5,461 nt of DNA, from positions 1 through 5,461 of the forward strand of contig JALOMZ010000166.1 of assembly GCA_025455205.1 (NCBI GenBank), in the 5' to 3' direction. Positions within the stretch are counted from its first letter, which is position 1. Each line of letters begins with the position of its first letter. Made by a program: the position numbers and the translations under genes. The stretch is from Chitinophagaceae bacterium. GTDB taxonomy: Bacteria > Bacteroidota > Bacteroidia > Chitinophagales > Chitinophagaceae. The notes under the pieces were generated by a model. It was not told the origin of the DNA. It did no database searches and saw only the letters and a list, made by a program, of their open reading frames with translations. This document shows positions 4,382-5,461 of this stretch, in pieces.

Positions 4382-5461
4382 ATGTTTGAATCACTGTCAG
4401 AACGGTTGGAGTCGGCCTTTAAGAATATCAAGGGCCAGGGACGCATCAACGAACTGAACATTGCCAATACCGTAAAGGATATCCGCCGGGCGCTGGTGGA
4501 TGCCGACGTGAATTATAAGATCGCCAAGGAATTCACTGACAAGGTGAAAGACAAAGCCCTGGGGGAAAAAGTGTTGCTGAGCGTGAGCCCCGGGCAGCAG
4601 ATGGTGAAGATTGTGCAGGATGAGCTGGCCGAACTGATGGGTGGCGAAGCCAGCGAATTCAATATTTCGGGCAATCCGGCCGTCATCTTGATCGCCGGCC
4701 TGCAGGGCAGTGGTAAAACTACCTTTAGTGGCAAACTGGCCAACTACCTGAAGACCAAGAAAGGGAAGAGTCCCCTGCTGGTGGCGGCCGATATCTATCG
4801 TCCGGCGGCCATCGACCAGCTGAAAGTGCTGGGTGAACAGGTGAAAGTGGATGTGTACAGCGAGCCGGAAAACAAGGACGCCGTAGCCATTGCGCAAAAT
4901 GCCATCCGCGAGGCGAAGGCGAAAAACAAGAATGTGGTAATCATCGATACCGCGGGCCGACTGGCCATTGACGAAGCCATGATGACCGAAGTGGCCAATA
5001 TCAGGGCGGCGGTAAATCCCCAGGAGATCCTCTTTGTGGTGGACAGCATGACCGGCCAGGATGCCGTGAACACCGCCAAGGCGTTCAACGATCGCCTCAA
5101 TTTCAGCGGGGTGGTGCTCACCAAGCTCGACGGCGATACCCGTGGCGGTGCAGCCCTCTCCATCAAGTATACCGTGAGCAAACCCATCAAGTTTGTCAGC
5201 AATGGCGAAAAGATGGACGCCCTGGATGTGTTTTACCCCGACCGTATGGCCCAGCGCATCCTGGGTATGGGCGACATAACCAGCCTGGTGGAACGCGCCC
5301 AGGCCCAGTTTGACGAAGAGCAAGCCAAAAAGCTGGAAAAGAAGATCCGCAAGAACCAATTCGATTTTGAGGACTTCCTTCAGCAGATACAGCAGATCAA
5401 GAAAATGGGCAATATGAAAGACCTGCTGGGCATGATTCCCGGGGTGGGCAAGCAGATCAAA
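4382..5461 (+). CDS. ffh: Signal recognition particle protein Ffh (SRP54 GTPase), 3' end cut by window
   Basis: GTPase that binds signal sequences and 4.5S RNA and, with its receptor FtsY, delivers nascent membrane and secreted proteins to the translocon. The 360 codons visible run in frame to the last base. The N domain covers about 1-95, with [17 protein letters not shown] (35-51). The G domain covers about 98-300: P-loop GLQGSGKTT (106-114), [11 protein letters not shown] (137-147), DTAGR (189-193), [10 protein letters not shown] (247-256) and the closing SNGEKMDAL (273-281). The linker [15 protein letters not shown] (285-299) leads to a partial M domain (from about 325), ending at [11 protein letters not shown]. 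The methionine-rich finger loop and the RNA-binding part lie outside; about 80-90 residues are missing. Start ATG 4382 gives the standard N-terminus [10 protein letters not shown]. No Shine-Dalgarno is visible, which is usual here. It follows rpoD on the same strand, 95 bp downstream, beyond a terminator. Confidence 0.97.
   Translation, partial: MFESLSERLESAFKNIKGQGRINELNIANTVKDIRRALVDADVNYKIAKEFTDKVKDKALGEKVLLSVSPGQQMVKIVQDELAELMGGEASEFNISGNPAVILIAGLQGSGKTTFSGKLANYLKTKKGKSPLLVAADIYRPAAIDQLKVLGEQVKVDVYSEPENKDAVAIAQNAIREAKAKNKNVVIIDTAGRLAIDEAMMTEVANIRAAVNPQEILFVVDSMTGQDAVNTAKAFNDRLNFSGVVLTKLDGDTRGGAALSIKYTVSKPIKFVSNGEKMDALDVFYPDRMAQRILGMGDITSLVERAQAQFDEEQAKKLEKKIRKNQFDFEDFLQQIQQIKKMGNMKDLLGMIPGVGKQIK

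Noticed and set aside
4397..5359. Minus-strand 320-codon open frame opposite ffh
   Set aside because: It is antisense to Ffh, which has all its GTPase motifs; the antisense product is His-rich in the way expected for antisense of Val/Met-rich coding DNA.
1..5461. Mobile element, CRISPR, phage, toxin-antitoxin or defence system
   Set aside because: No transposase, integrase, repeat array or small toxin-like gene pair is visible; all genes fit chromosomal housekeeping or conserved hypothetical types.

Overview
The window reads as chromosomal housekeeping DNA from a member of the Bacteroidota, most likely a Chitinophagaceae-type bacterium of moderately high GC. Three things support this. The primary sigma factor has the short Bacteroidetes form, with an N-terminus of the type [18 protein letters not shown]. 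The LptF/LptG-family permease is about 500 residues, much longer than the proteobacterial proteins. Several upstream regions carry TAnnTTTG-like -7 boxes, and Shine-Dalgarno sequences are absent at most starts. The family assignment comes from recalled protein families, not from a search.

Layout. Bases 1-642 (minus strand) hold a superoxide dismutase of the Mn-type sequence class, cut by the window edge, with a twin-arginine-like export signal. Its start overlaps the 3' end of an LptF/LptG permease gene (602-2104, minus, GTG start) by 41 bp in another frame. An unrecognised tryptophan-rich 199-residue protein (2123-2722, plus) diverges from the permease gene with an 18-bp gap. It converges on a START-like domain gene (2719-3099, minus) with stop codons overlapping by 4 bp. 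A 311-bp divergent intergenic region (3100-3410) holds candidate promoters and three inverted repeats. It separates the START-like gene from the primary sigma factor gene rpoD (3411-4286, plus). A strong Rho-independent terminator follows rpoD. Then comes ffh (4382 to beyond 5461, plus), the signal recognition particle GTPase, cut off early in its M domain.

How the genes relate. rpoD and ffh are core expression and secretion genes. The permease belongs to LPS export, and the dismutase is predicted to work outside the cytoplasm, so the left half has an envelope theme. There is no sign of a mobile element, phage, CRISPR array, tRNA or rRNA. I found no convincing new multi-gene system. The points most worth a second look are the exported dismutase whose start lies inside the permease gene, the lack of room for a promoter between the rpoD terminator and ffh, the palindromes upstream of rpoD, and the unrecognised tryptophan-rich protein packed tightly between its neighbours.
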